From assembly GCF_002206635.1 (NCBI RefSeq), contig NZ_NGUO01000012.1:1-64000 (forward strand): DNA of 64,000 bases, in the 5' to 3' direction. Below the pieces are notes generated by a model. It did no database searches, was not told where the DNA came from, and saw nothing but the letters and a program-made list of their open reading frames with translations. Shown piece after piece: positions 28,698 through 39,491 of this stretch (position 1 is its first letter; the number at the start of each line of letters is the position of its first letter). The position numbers and the translations under genes were made by a program. The DNA is from Polynucleobacter aenigmaticus. GTDB taxonomy: Bacteria > Pseudomonadota > Gammaproteobacteria > Burkholderiales > Burkholderiaceae.

Positions 28698-29697
28698 TCA
28701 GAATGTACAAATGAGTTCTTGGGGCGAACGCGTGAAAAGCGATCTTGCCAAACTGGATGTGAAGTCTCTTGGCCGAGTAGGTGTGTTGCTGGGCGGTCTT
28801 TCTGGTGAGCGCGAGATTTCATTAATGTCTGGAACTGGAGTTTTAGAGGCATTGCTTTCTAAAGGTGTTGATGCGCATCCGTTTGATACAGGATTGCGTT
28901 GCCCAACTGAATTAGCAAAAGAAAAATTTGATCGCATCTTCATCACACTGCATGGACGTTATGGTGAGGACGGTACGATTCAAGGATTACTTGAGCTTTT
29001 AGGTTTGCCTTACACCGGCAGCGGTGTATTAGCTTCCGCTTTAGCGATCGACAAAATAGCTACTAAGCTTGTCTGGCTAAGTAGTGGTCTTTCGACTCCA
29101 GAGTTCCAGGAGTTGAAGGCTGATAGCGACTGGAATGCAGTAGTGAAGCACTTAGGTCTGCCATTGATTGTCAAGCCCGCCCATGAAGGCTCCTCCCTGG
29201 GGTTAACTAAGGTTAAATCCGTTGAAGAGTTACCTGCCGCCTTTCAGCTTGCTGCGGCGATGGATAAAAAAGTGATAGCAGAGAGTTGCATCATTGGTGA
29301 TGAGCTAACTTGCCCATTAGTTGGCTATGGCAATGATGCCGAAGCATTGCCAGTGATTAAAATTATTCCCCCGCAAGCCAATTATGATTTTCACAATAAA
29401 TATTTCTCCGATGAGACAAAATATTTATGCCCAACTGGCTTGGCACCCGAAGTCAATCTTGCTGTACAAGAATTAGCCTTGGCAGCGTATCGTGCGCTCG
29501 GATGTAAAACTTGGGGTCGTGCTGATGTCATGCTGGATCAAAAAACCGGCAAACCATATCTCTTGGAGATGAATACTTCCCCTGGAATGACCTCACATTC
29601 TTTAGTGCCTATGGCAGCTAAAGCAGCTGGTATTGAGTATGCAGAATTAGTGCTCTGGGTGATTAGTCAGACCCTCAATAGCAAAGGGCCCCTGTAA
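28690..29697 (+). CDS. ddlB: D-alanine--D-alanine ligase B
   Basis: Ddl forms the D-Ala-D-Ala dipeptide used by MurF. The 335-residue ATP-grasp enzyme has [19 protein letters not shown] near the N-terminus, [17 protein letters not shown] and [16 protein letters not shown]. It also has [15 protein letters not shown] for ATP binding and [15 protein letters not shown] for metal and substrate. The N-terminus has about 25 extra hydrophilic residues. It sits between murC and ftsQ, as in most dcw clusters. Confidence 0.97.
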   Translation: MSNQNVQMSSWGERVKSDLAKLDVKSLGRVGVLLGGLSGEREISLMSGTGVLEALLSKGVDAHPFDTGLRCPTELAKEKFDRIFITLHGRYGEDGTIQGLLELLGLPYTGSGVLASALAIDKIATKLVWLSSGLSTPEFQELKADSDWNAVVKHLGLPLIVKPAHEGSSLGLTKVKSVEELPAAFQLAAAMDKKVIAESCIIGDELTCPLVGYGNDAEALPVIKIIPPQANYDFHNKYFSDETKYLCPTGLAPEVNLAVQELALAAYRALGCKTWGRADVMLDQKTGKPYLLEMNTSPGMTSHSLVPMAAKAAGIEYAELVLWVISQTLNSKGPL

Positions 29698-29699
29698 TC

Positions 29700-30566
29700 A
29701 TGAGCCGGATAAGTTCCTTCCTTGGTGGATTTGGCGAAGTATTTGCTTCGCTTGCATCTCCACTTTGGAATTATCCAGAGCGGATGCAGAAGTTGAGTCG
29801 TTTCTTGATGCGCTGCTTTGTGCTCATGGTTTGTGTTGGCATCTTAATTTGGCTAAGTCAGCGCCCAGTATTTGCTTTGCGCCAAGTGATGATTGAGCCG
29901 GTCGTTGGGCAAACATTGAAGCATATTAATAAGCCTGTGGTGAAGCAGCAGGTATTAGAAACAGTTCAAGGAAACTTTTTCAGCGTGAAGCTGGAAGACG
30001 TTAAACGTGGATTTGAGTCCATGCCTTGGGTGCGTCATGCGAACGTTCGTAGAGTTTGGCCTAACGGATTAATTGTGAGTATTGAAGAGCAAAAGCCCTT
30101 TGGCACTTGGGGTGGGGTTGATAGCCATACCCTCATGAATACTCATGGTGAACTATTTGCAGGCCGTGTTTCTGATGTGGGTGACGGAATTCAGTTGATT
30201 GATTTTCATGGGCCAGAAGATGCTAGCAAGGAAGTCATGCGCTTGTATGAAAAAGCGAATGCTTGGTTTAAGCCTTGGGATGCTGAGGTGAAGAATTTGA
30301 CCCTGTCTGAGCGTTATGCCTGGCACGTCAAGCTCTCGAATGGCATGAAGGTTGAATTTGGCAGGGATGAAGAGAATTCAGACAAGACCTTAACTGAAGA
30401 TCGTGTAGCGCGCCTCTTTAAGTATTGGCCTCAGGTTCAAGAGAAATGGGCTAATCGCGTAGATGCAATTGATCTTCGCTATGCAAATGGTTTTGCAGTG
30501 CATCTTGCTTCGGCAGGTTTGAAAAAGAATGAAGTGGATGGCAAAAAAAGTGAGCAGAAGCAATGA
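29700..30566 (+). CDS. ftsQ: Cell division protein FtsQ
   Basis: FtsQ links early and late divisome proteins and binds FtsB-FtsL. The 288-residue protein has a cytoplasmic N-terminus, one membrane helix at about residues 38-57, and a periplasmic POTRA domain beginning at FALRQVMIEP. The beta domain follows with SMPWVRHANVRRVWPNGL and a region ending VDAIDLRYANGFAVH. It starts 2 bases after ddlB and lies just upstream of ftsA. Confidence 0.95.
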   Translation: MSRISSFLGGFGEVFASLASPLWNYPERMQKLSRFLMRCFVLMVCVGILIWLSQRPVFALRQVMIEPVVGQTLKHINKPVVKQQVLETVQGNFFSVKLEDVKRGFESMPWVRHANVRRVWPNGLIVSIEEQKPFGTWGGVDSHTLMNTHGELFAGRVSDVGDGIQLIDFHGPEDASKEVMRLYEKANAWFKPWDAEVKNLTLSERYAWHVKLSNGMKVEFGRDEENSDKTLTEDRVARLFKYWPQVQEKWANRVDAIDLRYANGFAVHLASAGLKKNEVDGKKSEQKQ

Positions 30567-30575
30567 GGAATGAGA

Positions 30576-31805
30576 ATGAGTAAAGATAACCGCGATTTAT
30601 TGGTCGGATTAGATATTGGAACCTCTAAGGTGGTTGCTTTGGTTGCCGAATTGGCACCTGACGGTCAATTTAATGTTGTTGGTGTTGGACAAACTGCATC
30701 TAAGGGGTTGAAGAAGGGCGTTGTTGTCAACATTGAGGCAACGGTTCAATCTATCCAGAAGGCGCTTGAAGAAGCAGAGGTCATGGCCGATCGCCAGATC
30801 GTTCAGGTATTTACGGGTATTGCTGGAAATCACATCGTGAGTTTTAACTCTAGCGGTATGGTGGCAATTCGCGATAAAGAAGTGAGCGCGGGGGATGTCG
30901 AGCGCGTCTTAGAAACTGCCAAGGCAATTAACATTCCAACGGATCAGCAAATTCTGCATATTCTCGTTCAAGAATTCATTATTGATGGACAGGAAGATGT
31001 ACGAGAGCCAATTGGTATGAGTGGCTTGCGACTTGAGGTGAAAGTGCATATCGTCACTGGTGCGGTAAGCGCCGCACAAAATATTGTGAAGTGTGTGCGC
31101 CGTTGTGGACTCGAAGTCAATGATCTCATTTTGCAACCGCTGGCATCTAGCTTGGCTGTATTAACTGATGACGAAAAAGAGTTGGGAGTAGTTTTAGTTG
31201 ACATTGGCGGTGGCACAACAGATATCGCAATTTATTGCCAAGGATCCATTCGTCATACAGCGGTGATTCCGATTGCCGGCGATCAAATTACCAATGACAT
31301 TGCAATGGCATTGCGTACCCCAACGATTGATGCGGAAGATCTCAAGATTCAATACGGTATCGCTCGCCAGGATATGGCAGATCCCGCCACCATGATTGAT
31401 GTACCAGGTGTTGGTGATCGCGAACCGCGGCCAATGTCTAAGCAAGCCTTAGCTGCGGTGATCGAGCCACGGGTTGAAGAGTTATTCACTTTGGTACGAG
31501 GTGTAGTACGTGATTCTGGTTACGAAGATATGGTGTCTTCAGGGATCGTGCTGACCGGTGGAACCGCTTTAATGCCTGGAATGGTTGAGCTTGCTGAGCA
31601 GGTGTTCTTGCGTCCAGCGCGTATTGGCACCCCTGAATATCGCGGGCACTTACATGAAGTTTTACGTAGCCCACGATTTGCTACCAGTATCGGTTTATTA
31701 ATGGAAGGTCAGGCGCAGTTGTTGCGTGGCCGTCGAGTATCTCAATCAGGCGCACTACAAAGTGTTATCTCGCGCATGAAGGAATGGTTCGCAGGAAATT
31801 TTTAA
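30576..31805 (+). CDS. ftsA: Cell division protein FtsA
   Basis: FtsA is the actin-like protein that tethers FtsZ to the membrane. From ATG 30576 it has 409 residues; this start is preferred over 30570 because GAGGA lies at a proper distance and the protein begins MSKDNRDLLVGLDIGTSKV like its relatives. ATP-binding motifs are GLDIGTSKVVALVAE, VDIGGGTTDIAIY and VLTGGTALMPG. The C-terminal MKEWFAGNF is the amphipathic membrane-targeting helix. Confidence 0.97.
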   Translation: MSKDNRDLLVGLDIGTSKVVALVAELAPDGQFNVVGVGQTASKGLKKGVVVNIEATVQSIQKALEEAEVMADRQIVQVFTGIAGNHIVSFNSSGMVAIRDKEVSAGDVERVLETAKAINIPTDQQILHILVQEFIIDGQEDVREPIGMSGLRLEVKVHIVTGAVSAAQNIVKCVRRCGLEVNDLILQPLASSLAVLTDDEKELGVVLVDIGGGTTDIAIYCQGSIRHTAVIPIAGDQITNDIAMALRTPTIDAEDLKIQYGIARQDMADPATMIDVPGVGDREPRPMSKQALAAVIEPRVEELFTLVRGVVRDSGYEDMVSSGIVLTGGTALMPGMVELAEQVFLRPARIGTPEYRGHLHEVLRSPRFATSIGLLMEGQAQLLRGRRVSQSGALQSVISRMKEWFAGNF

Positions 31806-31854
31806 GTTTTTTTCGTCGTCGTCAATGTAGTACGTTTATTACCTAGGAGGGTAT

Positions 31855-33195
31855 ATGGAATTTGAAATGTTAGATCAAGAAACAGCTGGCAAAACCATCA
31901 TTAAAGTGGTTGGAGTTGGCGGTGCAGGTGGTAATGCAGTTCAACACATGATTCGTCGTGGAGTTAACGGCGTAGAGTTTATTTGCATGAACACCGATGC
32001 TGGCGCTTTACAGCGTTCTGAGGCATCTGTGAATTTGCAACTAGGCTCTAGCGGACTTGGTGCTGGCGCAAAACCTGAAATCGGTGCAGCTTCTGCCGAA
32101 GAAGCGCGTGCTCGTATTGCAGATACATTGCAAGGTGCACACATGGTGTTTATCACTGCTGGTATGGGTGGTGGCACGGGTACTGGTGCTGCACCAATCG
32201 TAGCCCAAGTTGCTAAAGAAATGGGTATTTTGACTGTGGGCGTGATTAGTAAGCCATTTGACTTTGAGGGTGTAAAACGTCTCAAGGTTGCAGAAAACGG
32301 CGCCGCTGAACTCGAGTCCTACGTTGACTCATTGATCGTAGTGCTCAATGAAAAGCTCTTTGAAGTCATGGGTGAGGATGCTGAGTTTGATAAAGCCTTT
32401 GCTTGCGCCGATGATGTTTTGCATAACGCTGTTTCAGGTATTGCAGAAATTATTAACGTACAAGGTTTGATCAACGTCGACTTTGAGGACGTGAAGACTG
32501 TAATGGGTGAGCAAGGCAAAGCGATGATGGGAACGGCAACAGTTTCCGGCATGGATCGTGCGCGCTTAGCTGCTGAAGCCGCAGTTGCATCACCATTGCT
32601 CGAAGGTGTTGATCTGTCCGGTGCACGTGGCGTATTGGTAAACATCACTGCTAGTCGTTCATTGAAATTGTCTGAGACTCGTGAGGTCATGGCTGCAATT
32701 CGTGGCTATGCTGCTGATGACGCTACCGTAATTTTCGGTACTGTCTATGACGAGACTTTGGGCGATGCATTGCGCGTTACTGTTGTAGCAACTGGATTAA
32801 ATAATCCACAAGCACGCCAAAGTCATCAGCCAGAAGTCGTCTGGAGACAAGCTACTGGTACGCATGACGCAATGCCAACAATGGCTGACTTAAACAGTTT
32901 TGCTCCTGCTAGCGCATCTGCAGCAATGAGCAAGGTAGGTTTAGATTCAGCTTTGAGTACGAGCGCTGGCTTGTCAATGATGGGTGCAGGTAGCGCGCCT
33001 TCAATGGCTGCCAAACCAGCAACTAGTGGTGTTGATTACAGTCAATATGATTTGCCACGCGTATTTCGTAGTTCGCGCGAAGCTACACCAGCCCCTACGT
33101 TAGGTGCTGATAGCTCACCGCAGGCTAAATCCATGTTGGATAAAGGGGCTGATTATTACGAGATTCCAGCCTTTTTACGCAAGCAAGCAGACTAA
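31855..33195 (+). CDS. ftsZ: Cell division protein FtsZ
   Basis: FtsZ is the tubulin-like GTPase that forms the division ring. The 446-residue protein has GVGGAGGNAVQHM, the tubulin signature GMGGGTGTGAAPIVA, NVDFEDVKTVM and NITASRSLKLSE. An Ala/Ser-rich variable linker follows (about residues 330-430), then the conserved tail YEIPAFLRKQ that binds FtsA and ZipA-type partners. A strong SD (AGGAGG) lies 5 bases before the ATG. It closes the division part of the cluster. Confidence 0.98.
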   Translation: MEFEMLDQETAGKTIIKVVGVGGAGGNAVQHMIRRGVNGVEFICMNTDAGALQRSEASVNLQLGSSGLGAGAKPEIGAASAEEARARIADTLQGAHMVFITAGMGGGTGTGAAPIVAQVAKEMGILTVGVISKPFDFEGVKRLKVAENGAAELESYVDSLIVVLNEKLFEVMGEDAEFDKAFACADDVLHNAVSGIAEIINVQGLINVDFEDVKTVMGEQGKAMMGTATVSGMDRARLAAEAAVASPLLEGVDLSGARGVLVNITASRSLKLSETREVMAAIRGYAADDATVIFGTVYDETLGDALRVTVVATGLNNPQARQSHQPEVVWRQATGTHDAMPTMADLNSFAPASASAAMSKVGLDSALSTSAGLSMMGAGSAPSMAAKPATSGVDYSQYDLPRVFRSSREATPAPTLGADSSPQAKSMLDKGADYYEIPAFLRKQAD

Positions 33196-33216
33196 ACCAC
33201 TGCTCAATACAATAGG

Positions 33217-33291
33217 TAGTTGCAAAATGCCAGCGCGGCGCCCCTCCGGACGACGAATCCCGCGCTAGCGTTGGCATACTTATGACAACTA
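33217..33291. ncRNA. Long interrupted hairpin between ftsZ and the peroxiredoxin gene
   Basis: Three stem segments pair in register. TAGTTG (33217-33222) pairs with CAACTA (33286-33291), ATGCCA (33227-33232) with TGGCAT (33272-33277), and GCGCGG (33233-33238) with CCGCGC (33260-33265). The right arm has a 6-base bulge and the apical loop contains CCCCTCCGG. There is no U-tract, so it is not a standard terminator. It could be a small RNA, an mRNA-processing or stability element for ftsZ, or a leader of the peroxiredoxin mRNA. It was not matched to any known RNA family. Confidence 0.5.
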
Positions 33292-33310
33292 TTTATTAAT
33301 TGGAGATCTT

Positions 33311-33811
33311 ATGATTGCAGTCGGACAAAAATTACCAAACGCCACTCTCTATGAGTTTTTAGATGAGGCGACTGAAGGCTGCACCATTGGACCTAATGCT
33401 TTTGAAGTTGAAAAGCTTGCTGCTGGTAAAAAAGTAGTGATCTTTGCGCTGCCAGGTGCATTTACGCCAACCTGCTCTGCAAAGCATGTCCCAAGTTATG
33501 TTGAGCACTTTGATGCTATTAAAGCAAAAGGTGTTGACGAGATTTGGTGTATTTCAGTCAACGACCCATTTGTTATGGGCGCCTGGGGACGCGATCAAAA
33601 AGTAGGAAACAAGATTCGCATGCTGGGTGATGGCAGTGCCGAATTTACTAAGAAACTGGGCTTGGAATTAGATTTGACTGCTCGTGGTTTTGGTGTTCGT
33701 TCAGACCGTTATGCCATGATCGTTGAAGATGGCGTTGTAAAAACCTTAGATCGTGAAGCTCCTGGCAAGTTTGAAGTAAGCGATGCTGCTTCAGTATTGA
33801 AGAAGCTTTAA
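33311..33811 (+). CDS. Peroxiredoxin (Prx5/AHP type)
   Basis: This 166-residue thiol peroxidase reduces hydrogen peroxide and alkyl hydroperoxides. The peroxidatic cysteine lies in [16 protein letters not shown] (~residues 48-63), the hallmark of the Prx5 subfamily, followed by the [15 protein letters not shown] segment and [12 protein letters not shown]. No glutaredoxin domain is attached. The gene sits between ftsZ and lpxC, which is usual in Burkholderiales, and has a good SD (TGGAGA). Confidence 0.93.
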   Translation: MIAVGQKLPNATLYEFLDEATEGCTIGPNAFEVEKLAAGKKVVIFALPGAFTPTCSAKHVPSYVEHFDAIKAKGVDEIWCISVNDPFVMGAWGRDQKVGNKIRMLGDGSAEFTKKLGLELDLTARGFGVRSDRYAMIVEDGVVKTLDREAPGKFEVSDAASVLKKL

Positions 33812-33839
33812 AAAATTATTCCTGAATTTAGATGAGACC

Positions 33840-34754
33840 ATGATGAAGCAACGCACAATCGCCACACCGATTAAAACCGTGGGGATTGGCTTGCACTCTG
33901 GGCGCAAGGTGACCTTATCAATCAAGCCTGCGCCAGTAAATTCAGGAATCTTATTTGTACGTGTAGATACGCCGGAGCAATCCGTTGTTCCGGCTACCGC
34001 ATTGGCTGTATGCGACACCCGTCTTGCCTCGGTAATTCAAAAAGACGGTGTACGCATTTCCACTGTGGAGCATTTGCTCTCCGCTTGTGCGGGTTTAGGA
34101 CTTGATAACTTATTAATTGAGTTAGACGGCGAAGAAGTGCCCATCATGGATGGTAGTGCCGCCTCATTTTTATTCCTCATGGAATCTGCCGGCATTGCTG
34201 AGCAAGACGCAGCGCGACAATTTTTGGTGATTAAAAAGCCGATTGAAGTGCGAGAGGGTGACAAGCTTGCGAGATTAGAACCATTCTTTGGTTATAAGTT
34301 GGATTTCACAATCGACTTTAAGCATCCGGCAGTAGATAAGACAGGGCAGCGTTTTGTAGTGGACTTTGCTGAGCATGCTTATCGTAGTGAAATTGGTCGT
34401 GCACGCACCTTTGGCTTTGCGCACGAGGTTGAGGCATTGCGAGAGATGGGTTTAGCGCGCGGCGGAAGCTTGGATAACGCGATTGTGCTTGATGAGCACC
34501 GTATCTTGAATAACGAGGAACTGCGTTATGAGGATGAGTTTGTTCGCCACAAGATTTTGGATGCGATTGGGGATCTCTATTTAGTGGGACATCCCATTGT
34601 TGGGTCATATGTCGCTGAAAAATCAGGTCATGCCCTCAATAACGCCCTTTTGCGCAAGCTCCTAGATGATCCTAGCTCTTACGAGATTAGTAGTTTTCCA
34701 GAAAATAAGGCTCCTGCGGCCTATTCCAAAGAGAGTCAACCCCTCTTTTTCTAA
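33840..34754 (+). CDS. lpxC: UDP-3-O-acyl-N-acetylglucosamine deacetylase
   Basis: LpxC catalyses the committed step of lipid A synthesis. The 304-residue zinc amidase has [11 protein letters not shown] at the N-terminus, the first zinc histidine in [14 protein letters not shown], the [10 protein letters not shown] motif, and the remaining ligands in [18 protein letters not shown]. Either of two adjacent ATGs (33840 or 33843) could start it. It is the usual terminal gene of the cluster in Gram-negative bacteria. Confidence 0.97.
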   Translation: MMKQRTIATPIKTVGIGLHSGRKVTLSIKPAPVNSGILFVRVDTPEQSVVPATALAVCDTRLASVIQKDGVRISTVEHLLSACAGLGLDNLLIELDGEEVPIMDGSAASFLFLMESAGIAEQDAARQFLVIKKPIEVREGDKLARLEPFFGYKLDFTIDFKHPAVDKTGQRFVVDFAEHAYRSEIGRARTFGFAHEVEALREMGLARGGSLDNAIVLDEHRILNNEELRYEDEFVRHKILDAIGDLYLVGHPIVGSYVAEKSGHALNNALLRKLLDDPSSYEISSFPENKAPAAYSKESQPLFF

Positions 34755-34781
34755 AACCCTCTTCTGAGGATTTAATAATCT

Positions 34782-35285
34782 TTATTTGGGTTTGCTTTGA
34801 AGAAGGCGCTCAACTGCCTTGCGTAAGTCAGAATCCGGGGCTAATTTTTCAACCAAAGACTCCCAAGAGGCTCTCGCTACCGCATTAAATCCTTTTGGTT
34901 TCGCCGTTTCTTGATGCCTCTCTCTAGGTTTAATTTCCCAAGTAGGTGGTGCAGGCTTGAGGCGTACTTTAATAGCCGTACAAACGACTCCTTTTTTAGC
35001 TAACTCATTGATTAGACTTGGTAAAACTTGTTGAAGGCGGGTAGCAATGCTCGCGCCACTGACCAATAAAAAGAGCTCATTTTGGCCTCCGGAACGCCAT
35101 CCAGCCTCAATTTTTGAGGCCAGGTTATCCAAATCAAGTTCAAACAGGGCTGCTTTCAGAGCAATTCTGAGTTTGGCAAGATCTTCTGTTTTTGCCAAAA
35201 TTCCCCCAAGTCCCTCAGAACCCCGTAGGTAGTCCAGCAACTCATGGGCAGCTTGCGTACGATTGGGTTTAGGGGCAAAGTTCAT
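34782..35285 (-). CDS. DUF721 (DciA-like) protein
   Basis: This 167-residue protein is of the DUF721 family, whose best-known members (DciA) load or assist the replicative helicase. A DUF721-like beta-rich core covers about residues 20-120 with ELFLLVSGASIATRLQQVLPS. A basic linker then leads to a short helical tail. It lies convergent to lpxC and divergent from secA across 53 bases, the place where such genes sit in many proteobacteria. Family assignment is fair; function here is inferred only by relation. Confidence 0.6.
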   Translation of the reverse strand: MNFAPKPNRTQAAHELLDYLRGSEGLGGILAKTEDLAKLRIALKAALFELDLDNLASKIEAGWRSGGQNELFLLVSGASIATRLQQVLPSLINELAKKGVVCTAIKVRLKPAPPTWEIKPRERHQETAKPKGFNAVARASWESLVEKLAPDSDLRKAVERLLQSKPK

Positions 35286-35338
35286 ATAAAAAAGGGCGCG
35301 GGTGATAAACTCAAGGTCTTAATTTACTTCAATATCCC

Positions 35339-38104
35339 ATGGTAATCGGTCTTCTTAAAACCCTGGTCGGCAGTCGTAACGACCGCCTCTTAAAACAGTA
35401 TCGCAAAGTAGTTGCCAAAGTTAGCGCTTTCGAGTCTAGCCTGCAAGCTTTGGATGATGCAGCACTGCAAGCAAAAACTGCTGAGTTCAAGTCGCGTTTG
35501 GCTGCAGGTGAGGCATTGGACGATCTAGCGCCGGAAGCTTTTGCAGTGGTTCGTGAAGCCAGCTCACGCGTTATGAAGATGCGCCATTTTGATGCGCAGA
35601 TGATGGGTGGTCTTGCATTGCATCAAGGCAAGATTGCTGAAATGGGCACTGGTGAAGGTAAAACTTTAACCGCAACACTTCCCGTATATTTAAATGCATT
35701 AATCGGTAAGGGCGTTCATGTCATTACGGTAAATGATTATTTGGCGCAACGTGACGCTGAGTGGATGGCTACTCTTTATAACTTCTTGGGTATGAAGGTT
35801 GGCGTGAATCTATCGCAAATGGATCACACAACCAAGCAAGAAGCATATGCCGCTGATATCACCTACGGAACCAATAATGAATTTGGTTTTGATTATCTGC
35901 GCGACAACATGGTTCAAGATTTGGGTCAACGCGTACAACGTGGCCTAGCTTATGCGATTGTGGATGAGGTGGATTCCATCTTGATCGATGAGGCGCGTAC
36001 ACCACTAATCATTTCTGGTCAGGCTGAAGATCACACTGATTTATATATCAAGATCAATGCATTGCCGGCTTACTTAGAGCGTCAGATCGGCGAAGAAAAA
36101 TCCGATGGTACTGGTGTTGAAAAGCCGGGCGATTACTGGGTTGATGAAAAATCCCAGCAGGTATATCTAACTGAGCGCGGGCACGATAAAGCTGAGACAG
36201 TTTTGGTCGAGCTTGGCGCCTTAAATGATGGTGATTCCTTATATTCTCCGCAAAATATTACCTTGATGCACCATGTATATGCCGCCCTACGTGCACATAC
36301 TCTATATAAACGTGATCAACAATACGTAGTGCAAAACAATGAGGTCATCATTGTTGATGAGTTCACGGGACGTTTAATGCAGGGGCGTCGTTGGTCAGAT
36401 GGCTTGCATCAAGCTGTTGAGGCTAAAGAAGGCGTGCAGATTCAGAATGAAAATCAGACGCTAGCAACGATTACCTTCCAAAATTACTTCCGTATGTACG
36501 GCAAGCTGGCTGGTATGACTGGTACTGCTGATACTGAAGCCTATGAGTTCAAGGAAATTTATAACCTTGAGACTGTAGTCATTCCGCCAAATCGCATTAG
36601 CCAAAGAAAAGATCGTCAAGATCAGATCTACAAGACTTCGCGCGAGCGTTACGACGCAGTCATCAAAGATATCGAAGATTGCTATCAGCGCGGTCAGCCG
36701 GTGCTAGTTGGAACAACCTCCATTGAAAACTCAGAGTTGATCGCTGGTTTGCTTGATAAGCGCGAGTTACCGCATCAAGTCTTGAATGCAAAACAACATG
36801 CCCGCGAAGCTGAGATCATTGCTCAAGCTGGTAGACCGAAGATGATCACCATTGCTACCAATATGGCTGGTCGTGGAACAGATATCGTATTGGGTGGCAA
36901 CGTTGCCAAACAATCTTCCTTGATTGAGGCGGATGCAGAGCTTTTAGATGCAGATAAGTCTAGCAAGATTAAAACCTTGCAAGATGAGTGGCAAAGTCTG
37001 CACGATCAAGTATTGACTGCTGGCGGATTACATATTATTGGTACAGAGCGTCACGAAAGTCGTCGTATTGACAATCAATTGCGTGGTCGCGCAGGCCGTC
37101 AGGGCGACCCTGGCTCTTCCCGTTTTTATCTTTCCCTGGATGATTCTCTGTTGCGTATTTTTGCTGGAGATCGTTTGCGTGCAGTCATGGATCGCCTCAA
37201 AATGCCAGATGGAGAACCTATCGAAGCTGGTATGGTGACTCGTTCCATTGAGTCTGCACAGCGCAAGGTTGAAGGTCGAAACTTTGATATTCGTAAGCAG
37301 TTATTGGAGTATGACGACGTTGCCAATGACCAGCGTAAAGAAACCTACCGCTTAAGAAATGAAGTTCTAGAAAGTGCTGATGTTGGTGAGTTAATTGCCA
37401 ATTTACGTGAAGATGTCTTGCGTACTATTTGTGCGTTGTATGTTCCTCGTGAGTCGATGGAAGAGCAATGGGACCTAGTAGGACTTGAGAATGTATTGGC
37501 TAACGACTGGGGCTTAACTATCGACCTGAAAAATTGGGTTGAAAGTGCCGCATCCATGGATGATGAGCAGATTGTTGAGCGCGTATTAGAGACTGCAAAT
37601 GAGGCTTATGATGCAAAAGTCGAGCTCTCAGGTCGCACCTCTTTTGCTGGATTTGAGCGCTCTGTTTTACTTTACAGCCTAGACACCCATTGGCGCGAAC
37701 ATTTGGCAGCTTTGGATCATTTGCGTCAAGGAATCCATTTGCGTGGCTATGCCCAAAAAGATCCAAAACAAGAATATCGTCGCGAAGCATTTGAGTTGTA
37801 TGGCGAGCTGCTGAATGTCATTAAGAATGATGTTGTTAAAAGCATCATGACAGTGCAGATTCGTAGTGCAAGCGAGCTGGATGAAGCCTCCGAGTCGATC
37901 AATGAAGATTTGGCTAAGCTCGCTGACGTGCAGTATCAGCATGCAGACCCGGAGCTTGAAGTAGCTGGCTCAACAGGTGATCGTGGTGCAGCAATTGAAA
38001 TTGCTCCTGCCCCGATGCGCGCCGGACCAAAGGTCGGTCGTAATGATCCTTGTACGTGCGGCAGTGGCAAGAAATATAAGAACTGCTGTGGGGCCTTGGC
38101 GTAA
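35339..38104 (+). CDS. secA: Preprotein translocase ATPase SecA
   Basis: SecA drives protein export through SecYEG. The 921-residue protein shows Walker [17 protein letters not shown] (~residues 100-115), the DEAD-like [35 protein letters not shown] and [21 protein letters not shown] in the second ATPase half. The C-terminal zinc motif [13 protein letters not shown] binds SecB. It sits next to lpxC, a common position in proteobacteria. Length and motifs are normal. Confidence 0.98.
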   Translation: MVIGLLKTLVGSRNDRLLKQYRKVVAKVSAFESSLQALDDAALQAKTAEFKSRLAAGEALDDLAPEAFAVVREASSRVMKMRHFDAQMMGGLALHQGKIAEMGTGEGKTLTATLPVYLNALIGKGVHVITVNDYLAQRDAEWMATLYNFLGMKVGVNLSQMDHTTKQEAYAADITYGTNNEFGFDYLRDNMVQDLGQRVQRGLAYAIVDEVDSILIDEARTPLIISGQAEDHTDLYIKINALPAYLERQIGEEKSDGTGVEKPGDYWVDEKSQQVYLTERGHDKAETVLVELGALNDGDSLYSPQNITLMHHVYAALRAHTLYKRDQQYVVQNNEVIIVDEFTGRLMQGRRWSDGLHQAVEAKEGVQIQNENQTLATITFQNYFRMYGKLAGMTGTADTEAYEFKEIYNLETVVIPPNRISQRKDRQDQIYKTSRERYDAVIKDIEDCYQRGQPVLVGTTSIENSELIAGLLDKRELPHQVLNAKQHAREAEIIAQAGRPKMITIATNMAGRGTDIVLGGNVAKQSSLIEADAELLDADKSSKIKTLQDEWQSLHDQVLTAGGLHIIGTERHESRRIDNQLRGRAGRQGDPGSSRFYLSLDDSLLRIFAGDRLRAVMDRLKMPDGEPIEAGMVTRSIESAQRKVEGRNFDIRKQLLEYDDVANDQRKETYRLRNEVLESADVGELIANLREDVLRTICALYVPRESMEEQWDLVGLENVLANDWGLTIDLKNWVESAASMDDEQIVERVLETANEAYDAKVELSGRTSFAGFERSVLLYSLDTHWREHLAALDHLRQGIHLRGYAQKDPKQEYRREAFELYGELLNVIKNDVVKSIMTVQIRSASELDEASESINEDLAKLADVQYQHADPELEVAGSTGDRGAAIEIAPAPMRAGPKVGRNDPCTCGSGKKYKNCCGALA

Positions 38105-39247
38105 TTAAGGCTGTGACTTCAAATGGCGGTACAAAGTATTTCTACTAATTCGCAATAGCTTGGCTGCAAGACTGATATTCCCATTGGTCTTCTCCAATGT
38201 TTTCTGAATTGCCATTCTTGAAAGTTGCTTGAGAGCTCCGGTTTCAATCAAATCCTCTGCTAGATTTTTGGATAAATCCTTGCCGTTGGGCTCTTGATAC
38301 TCATGAGAGTGGCCATCATACGACTGACTCAAATTTGTTTTGAAGAATAAAGATTTTGAGCAGCGTGTTCTTATTGCATGAATCTTGCCACCATCTTTTT
38401 TCGCGCAATCAAATAGTTGGCCTAATGAGATATCTAGGATTTGCTGAATCTTGACTACCCCAATATCAAGAGCATTCATTTCTAATAGGGATAACGCAAC
38501 TCTATCAACCCCTAAAACGGTGCCACTTTCATCAACCCCAATCATTCCCTCACCTATGGACCCCAAGCCTTCTGGACTATTGTGAATCCTGAGGACTAAG
38601 GCGTATTGAAATTCATTGGCAGAAAATAATTGTTTTTCTAGGGAGTGAACAGTTGCCTTAACTAGGCCAAGGGTATGGGGATGGTGCGTGCTTTTATCCG
38701 TCGAGATATTTAGTACGCCGCTAATTTTTCCATCTGGTTCAAAGATGGGGGCTGCAGTACAACTCAAAAAGCCATTGTTTTCTAAAAAGTGCTCTGATCC
38801 ATTTACCGAGACTGCTACTCTATCTACCAAGGCTGTACCGATTGCATTAGTGCCTCGATGCTTTTCAAGCCAAGATGCGCCTGTTTTTAGCAGTACTCGA
38901 TCAGCTTTAGAAATAAATTCTGCATCTCCAACGGAATGCACAATCACTCCCTGGTGATCTGAAAGTATGATTACGCCACCGCTACCAGACATCAGGCCAT
39001 GTAAATAGTGCATTGTTGGTTTGGCTAGAGCAATTAAATCGCGTCGCTGTTCAATGCGAGTTTGCAATACTTGCCCACTTAAAATGTTGTCAGGCAATTG
39101 TTTTTGATATGCATCCAAACCAGATTGCAGACATCTTTGCCAAGAGCGATATACCGTCAATCCTAATTGGGCCTCAAGAGCATTTTCAGGCAGGTCTCCG
39201 TGAAGAAGCCAGCTTCTTCTGATATCACGGAGATTGGAAACTTTCAT
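38105..39247 (-). CDS. AcoR-like GAF/Fis-type regulator without AAA+ domain
   Basis: The N-terminal part (RRSWLLHGD...YRSWQRCLQSGL) and the GAF domain (about residues 70-200, with GTNAIGTALVDRVAVSV and FLSCTAAPIFEPDGKISGVLNIS) match acetoin-catabolism regulators of the AcoR group. A PAS-like segment follows (about 220-280). The C-terminus is a Fis-type helix-turn-helix (NISLAAKLLRISRNTLYRHL). The central sigma-54-interacting AAA+ domain is absent: there is no Walker A and no GAFTGA, and the protein is 380 residues against about 650 for AcoR. It is divergent from the aldehyde dehydrogenase gene, its likely target. Confidence 0.8.
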   Translation of the reverse strand: MKVSNLRDIRRSWLLHGDLPENALEAQLGLTVYRSWQRCLQSGLDAYQKQLPDNILSGQVLQTRIEQRRDLIALAKPTMHYLHGLMSGSGGVIILSDHQGVIVHSVGDAEFISKADRVLLKTGASWLEKHRGTNAIGTALVDRVAVSVNGSEHFLENNGFLSCTAAPIFEPDGKISGVLNISTDKSTHHPHTLGLVKATVHSLEKQLFSANEFQYALVLRIHNSPEGLGSIGEGMIGVDESGTVLGVDRVALSLLEMNALDIGVVKIQQILDISLGQLFDCAKKDGGKIHAIRTRCSKSLFFKTNLSQSYDGHSHEYQEPNGKDLSKNLAEDLIETGALKQLSRMAIQKTLEKTNGNISLAAKLLRISRNTLYRHLKSQP

Positions 39248-39340
39248 CTTGTGCCTACAAAAAGTTAGAGAACCACTATATAAACAAATTTATTTTATTG
39301 AATGAGGCAATACCCTTAATCATGGTGTTGAAACTCGAGG

Positions 39341-39359
39341 GTGTTACATAAATGAACAC
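39341..39359. promoter_or_regulatory. Inverted repeat GTGTT-N9-AACAC, candidate regulator site
   Basis: GTGTT (39341-39345) and AACAC (39355-39359) form a dyad about 180 bases before the aldehyde dehydrogenase start. A further GGTGTT copy lies 16 bases upstream. Fis-type regulators bind such dyads, and this distance is typical for an upstream activating site. Binding by the neighbouring regulator is inferred. Confidence 0.4.
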
Positions 39360-39491
39360 TTACCTGTTTTATTTCTCAGGAATTACCCTCGCTTTCAGCT
39401 CTTTTAAGGATATTTAAAAAATGCTGCACTGCATTTGATTGAATAAGTTTTCAGCTTGCGACACAGTATCTCTAAGGCCATTTTTGAAAGA

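Noticed and set aside
31941..32690. Two long antisense open frames (114 and 123 codons) inside ftsZ
   Set aside because: They mirror the codon pattern of the highly conserved ftsZ on the other strand, have no start signals and show no recognisable protein; treated as shadows.
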